Shown here in pieces: positions 61,441-64,000 of a stretch of DNA of 64,000 bases. Under the pieces are notes generated by a model. It was given only the letters and a program-made list of their open reading frames with translations, did no database searches and was not told the DNA's origin. A program made the position numbers and the translations under genes. Origin of the DNA: an uncultured Prevotellaceae bacterium. GTDB taxonomy: Bacteria > Bacteroidota > Bacteroidia > Bacteroidales > Bacteroidaceae. The stretch is taken from NCBI GenBank assembly GCA_946402905.1, contig CAMIYC010000004.1:62001-126000 (forward strand). Direction: 5' to 3'. The first letter of the stretch is position 1. The number at the start of each line of letters is the position of its first letter.

Positions 61441-63098
61441 AACATATCATCACTACCACACTGATATTGGCTGCCGGATGGCTCTCAGCCAGCGCACAGC
61501 CCGCACCCGTGAAAAACGCCGCCAAAGCGGTATTCTCGCTCACCACATTCAGGGCCGACGGCTCCATACTGGAGTCAAGCCACGGCGTTTTTATCGACAA
61601 CAATGGCACCGCCATCAGCGACTGGGCCTCTTTCGTGGGTGCCGACCACGCCGTGGTCATCGACGCCAGCGGAAAGAAAATGGACGTGGAGTATCTCATC
61701 GGAGCTGACGAGATCTACGACGTGGCCAAATTCCACGTCGCCGGCAAGACCACTGGCGCCACCCTGGCCACCACCCCATCGACAGCCGCCTCCAACGTCT
61801 ACCTCGTGGGCTATGCCGTGAAACAGCCTGAGATCATCTCTACCAAGGTGAAGACCACAGAGACTTTCATGGACCAGTATCCCTACTATATCATCGACAT
61901 GCAAGTGCCCGACAACATGAAAAGCTGTCCGTTTGTCAACGAAAAAGGACAGGTGACCGGACTCTACCAGCAGACTAAGACTTACGAGATACACGCCACG
62001 GGAGCACAGTATCCAGCCAGCTTCACCGCCACAGGCATGTCGGCCAACGACCCTGTGCTCAGGCTCACATCCATACCCACAGCCATCGCCGACGACCTCG
62101 ACCAAGCGGTCATCGGACTGCTGCTCACCAACCAGGTGTCCGACTCGGCCAAATATGCCAGGACCGTCGACCAGTTCATCCGTAAATTCCCCGACTCTCC
62201 GGAGGGGTATTCTTCGCGTGCGCAATTTTACGTCAACCACAACAACTTTGACGCCGCCACACAAGACCTGGAGACGGCTATCAAAAAGTCAAAGGAGAAA
62301 GACGACGCCCACTTCACCTACGCCCGGCTGATATACCAGAAGGAAATCTACAAAAAAGACATCCCCTACGAAGCATGGACACTCGACAAAGCCATGGAAG
62401 AGGCACAAAAGGCATACGACATCAACCCGCTACCCGTATACCGGCACCTGCAGGCTCAAATCCTCTACACCAAAGGGGAGTTCCAACAGGCATACGACCA
62501 TCTGATGTCGCTCACCACCAGCAACCTGCAAAAACCAGAGCTCTTCTACGAGGCCGCACAATGCAAGTCCATGCTACAGGCACCCAAGCAAGAGACACTC
62601 GCGCTGGTAGACAGTGCCATCAGCCACTTCAGCAAGCCTTACACCCGTGAAGCAGCCCCCTATTTCCTGGCACGAGCCGGACTGCGAGAAGAAATAGGAG
62701 AATACCGTAAAGCCATGGCCGACTACAACCAGTACGACACCCTGATGGTAGGCCGCCTGGGAGCAGACTTCTTCTATCGGCGCGAGCAATGCGAGGTGAA
62801 AGGCAGACAATTTCAGCAGGCACTCAACGACATCGAGCTTTGCACACAGCTGATGCCGCGCGAACCTCTCTATTTTGCGGAGAAAGCATCGCTCCAACTG
62901 CGTGTCAATATGAAGAAAGAGGCGCTTGCCTCGGCCGAGCAAAGCATCGCCCTCGACCCGGAATATGCCGACGCTTATCTTGTAAAGGGCATGGCCCAGA
63001 TACAACTGGGCAACAAAAAAGCCGGACTGGAGACACTCAGCAAAGCAAAGGAACTTGGCAACGAGCAAGCACAAAGCCTCATCGATAAATATAAATAA
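61437..63098 (+). CDS. inactive trypsin-like (S1/HtrA-like) domain fused to TPR repeats
   Basis: 553 residues with signal peptide (IITTTLILAAGWLSASAQ). Residues ~25-200 follow the HtrA core: SSHGVFIDNNGTAISDWASF, where the catalytic His should follow the strand, then IYDVAKFHV (the DLAVLK-like Asp strand) and NMKSCPFVNEKGQVTGLYQQ in place of GNSGGPLxNxxGxVxG. The triad is broken: His position is Trp/Ala and the GNSGG loop is lost, although a Ser remains. Residues ~230-553 are TPR repeats (PEGYSSRAQFYVNHNNFDAA; YADAYLVKGMAQIQLGNKKA). A pseudo-protease binding peptides or partners in the periplasm is likely. Coupled to recN by overlap. Confidence 0.7.
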   Translation: MKHIITTTLILAAGWLSASAQPAPVKNAAKAVFSLTTFRADGSILESSHGVFIDNNGTAISDWASFVGADHAVVIDASGKKMDVEYLIGADEIYDVAKFHVAGKTTGATLATTPSTAASNVYLVGYAVKQPEIISTKVKTTETFMDQYPYYIIDMQVPDNMKSCPFVNEKGQVTGLYQQTKTYEIHATGAQYPASFTATGMSANDPVLRLTSIPTAIADDLDQAVIGLLLTNQVSDSAKYARTVDQFIRKFPDSPEGYSSRAQFYVNHNNFDAATQDLETAIKKSKEKDDAHFTYARLIYQKEIYKKDIPYEAWTLDKAMEEAQKAYDINPLPVYRHLQAQILYTKGEFQQAYDHLMSLTTSNLQKPELFYEAAQCKSMLQAPKQETLALVDSAISHFSKPYTREAAPYFLARAGLREEIGEYRKAMADYNQYDTLMVGRLGADFFYRREQCEVKGRQFQQALNDIELCTQLMPREPLYFAEKASLQLRVNMKKEALASAEQSIALDPEYADAYLVKGMAQIQLGNKKAGLETLSKAKELGNEQAQSLIDKYK

Positions 63099-63109
63099 TT
63101 AAGAAATTA

Positions 63110-63141
63110 TTTGGTTTTCAGACAAAAAAGAGTTAATTTTG
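63110..63141 (+). promoter_or_regulatory. promoter of tRNA-Arg
   Basis: TTTG, 20 bases, TAATTTTG, exact match in both elements, ending 13 bases before the tRNA. Confidence 0.7.
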
Positions 63142-63154
63142 CAGCCGATTTGAT

Positions 63155-63228
63155 GGTTCCGTAGCTCAGCTGGATAGAGCAACTGCCTTCTAAGCAGTAG
63201 GTCTTGGGTTCGAGCCCCAACGGAATCA
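63155..63228 (+). tRNA. tRNA-Arg, anticodon TCT
   Basis: 74 bases fold as a complete cloverleaf: acceptor GGTTCCG/CGGAATC with a single G-T pair, D arm GCTC/GAGC, anticodon stem ACTGC/GCAGT with loop CTTCTAA, variable loop AGGTC, T arm TTGGG-TTCGAGC-CCCAA, discriminator A. CCA is not encoded. The TCT anticodon reads AGA and AGG codons. Confidence 0.97.
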
Positions 63229-63237
63229 CAAAAAGAT

Positions 63238-63285
63238 AAAGCACTGAATAGCAATGCGTTAAGCTTTGTATTCAGTGCTTTTTTT
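63238..63285 (+). terminator. terminator of tRNA-Arg
   Basis: AAAGCACTGAATA and TATTCAGTGCTTT form a perfect 13-base stem, followed by a T run. Confidence 0.9.
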
Positions 63286-63362
63286 GTGTTTGCTTGCGGG
63301 GGGGGTAGAGGGTGAGGGGGGGTGAGGCTGCTGCGATGCAGCAGCATACCGAACGCGGGGGA

Positions 63363-64000
63363 TTACTTGACAGATACTTTGCGCACGGGGTCGCAGGTGA
63401 GGTCACAGCCCAGTTTTTTGAGGATCTTACGGTCGATCTCACTCAGCATCACTGTGCAGTGTATCTGGCAGCCACGCAACAGAGGCAGGCTCTCCAAAGC
63501 GCGCCGGCAATTCTCGTCGTGGGGCGAGAGCACCGAGAGCGCCACGAGCACCTCATCGGTGTGCAGGCGTGGATTGCGACCTCCCAGATAAGAGATCTTT
63601 GTCTTCTGTATCGGCTCTATCATGCTCTGAGGGATCAGTTTCACTCCGTGGTCGATGCCGGCGAGATGCTTGGTGACATTCAGCAGGAGCGCGGCACAAC
63701 AGCCCAGGAGCGGACTGGACTGTGAGGTGATGATCGTACCGTCTTCCAGTTCAATGGCTGCGCAAGTATGGCCGCTACGCAACTTCCGTTCATTGGCCGC
63801 AACGGTGGTGCGTCGATTGTCGGTCGAAATCTTCAACTGGTTGAAGAGCATCTGTATCTTGTGCACCTCATTTTCATTGCATGCGCCGTCGGCCAGTTTG
63901 TTGGTGGCGGTATAATAGCGACGTATGATCTCAGCCTCCGAAGCCCTGCGGCAGACCTCGTCGTCGGAGATGCAGAACCCCACCATATTCACCCCCATAT
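63363..64000 (-). CDS. DUF1846 family protein, C-terminal part (5' end outside window)
   Basis: About 212 residues; the frame is open at the right edge and the start is outside. Strong family blocks: PMGVNMVGFCISDDEVCR-like start, SEAEIIRRYYTATNKLADG, RSGHTCAAIELEDGTIITS, SSPLLGCCAALLLNVTKHLA, IEPIQKTKISYLGGRNPRLH, TDEVLVALSVL, LRGCQIHCTVMLSEIDRKIL, KKLGCDLTCDP. DUF1846 proteins are about 500 residues and have a known structure but no settled function. Convergent with the tRNA; the gap has a G-rich tract. Confidence 0.93.
   Translation of the reverse strand, partial: MGVNMVGFCISDDEVCRRASEAEIIRRYYTATNKLADGACNENEVHKIQMLFNQLKISTDNRRTTVAANERKLRSGHTCAAIELEDGTIITSQSSPLLGCCAALLLNVTKHLAGIDHGVKLIPQSMIEPIQKTKISYLGGRNPRLHTDEVLVALSVLSPHDENCRRALESLPLLRGCQIHCTVMLSEIDRKILKKLGCDLTCDPVRKVSVK

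Overview
The window reads as a Bacteroidetes chromosome, most likely Prevotellaceae (Prevotella/Segatella-like). Evidence: two SusC/SusD pairs, secreted proteins with type IX (T9SS)-style C-termini, a PorD (DUF4835) gene, and many matches to the Bacteroidetes promoter consensus TTTG-N19..21-TAnnTTTG. Most of it is carbohydrate-acquisition DNA, with housekeeping genes at the right end. No phage, CRISPR array or complete insertion sequence was seen.

Layout. (1) 1-8.1 kb: the end of a surface protein, a lipoprotein, and a tightly packed minus-strand operon: TonB receptor, small lipoprotein, T9SS-type protein, DUF4876-like protein, DUF6850-like barrel. (2) 8.2-11.0 kb: M16 metalloprotease. (3) 11.1-21.4 kb: polysaccharide-utilisation locus (PUL) 1: ECF sigma factor, SusC, SusD, beta-helix hydrolase, and a membrane AraC-type regulator without kinase or receiver domains. 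(4) 21.5-39.3 kb: more degradative genes: FucI, GH30, GH39, two unrelated heparinase II/III-like proteins, an esterase-like hydrolase, GH97 and GH88, mixed with three broken genes (oligogalacturonate-lyase-like, GH106, and a duplicated heparinase-gene tail). (5) 39.3-41.8 kb: Hsp20 behind a sigma-54-like promoter, then repeats, gene remnants and an orphan promoter with operator-like palindromes. (6) 41.9-58.6 kb: a beta-mannan PUL in two transcription units: SusC, SusD, glycan-binding lipoprotein, GH5_4; then GH5_7, CE7 esterase, GH26, GH130 phosphorylase and a GPH sugar transporter. A secreted T9SS-like protein lies upstream. (7) 58.8-64 kb: PorD, RecN, a pseudo-protease/TPR protein, tRNA-Arg(TCT), and a DUF1846 gene cut by the right edge.

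How it works together. The mannan locus is coherent: surface GH5/GH26 enzymes cut (gluco)mannan, CE7 deacetylates, SusCD imports oligosaccharides, GPH moves disaccharide into the cytoplasm and GH130 phosphorolyses mannosyl-glucose. Regions 3 and 4 look like one dispersed regulon for a uronic-acid-containing plant polysaccharide (lyases plus unsaturated glucuronyl hydrolase). Three regulatory regions there share an identically spaced direct repeat, GTAT-N16-GTAT with a central CGTACG, next to susC, the 1132-aa lyase-like gene and the GH88/lyase divergon. It is a candidate operator for the kinase-less regulator, and is the most interesting new signal here.
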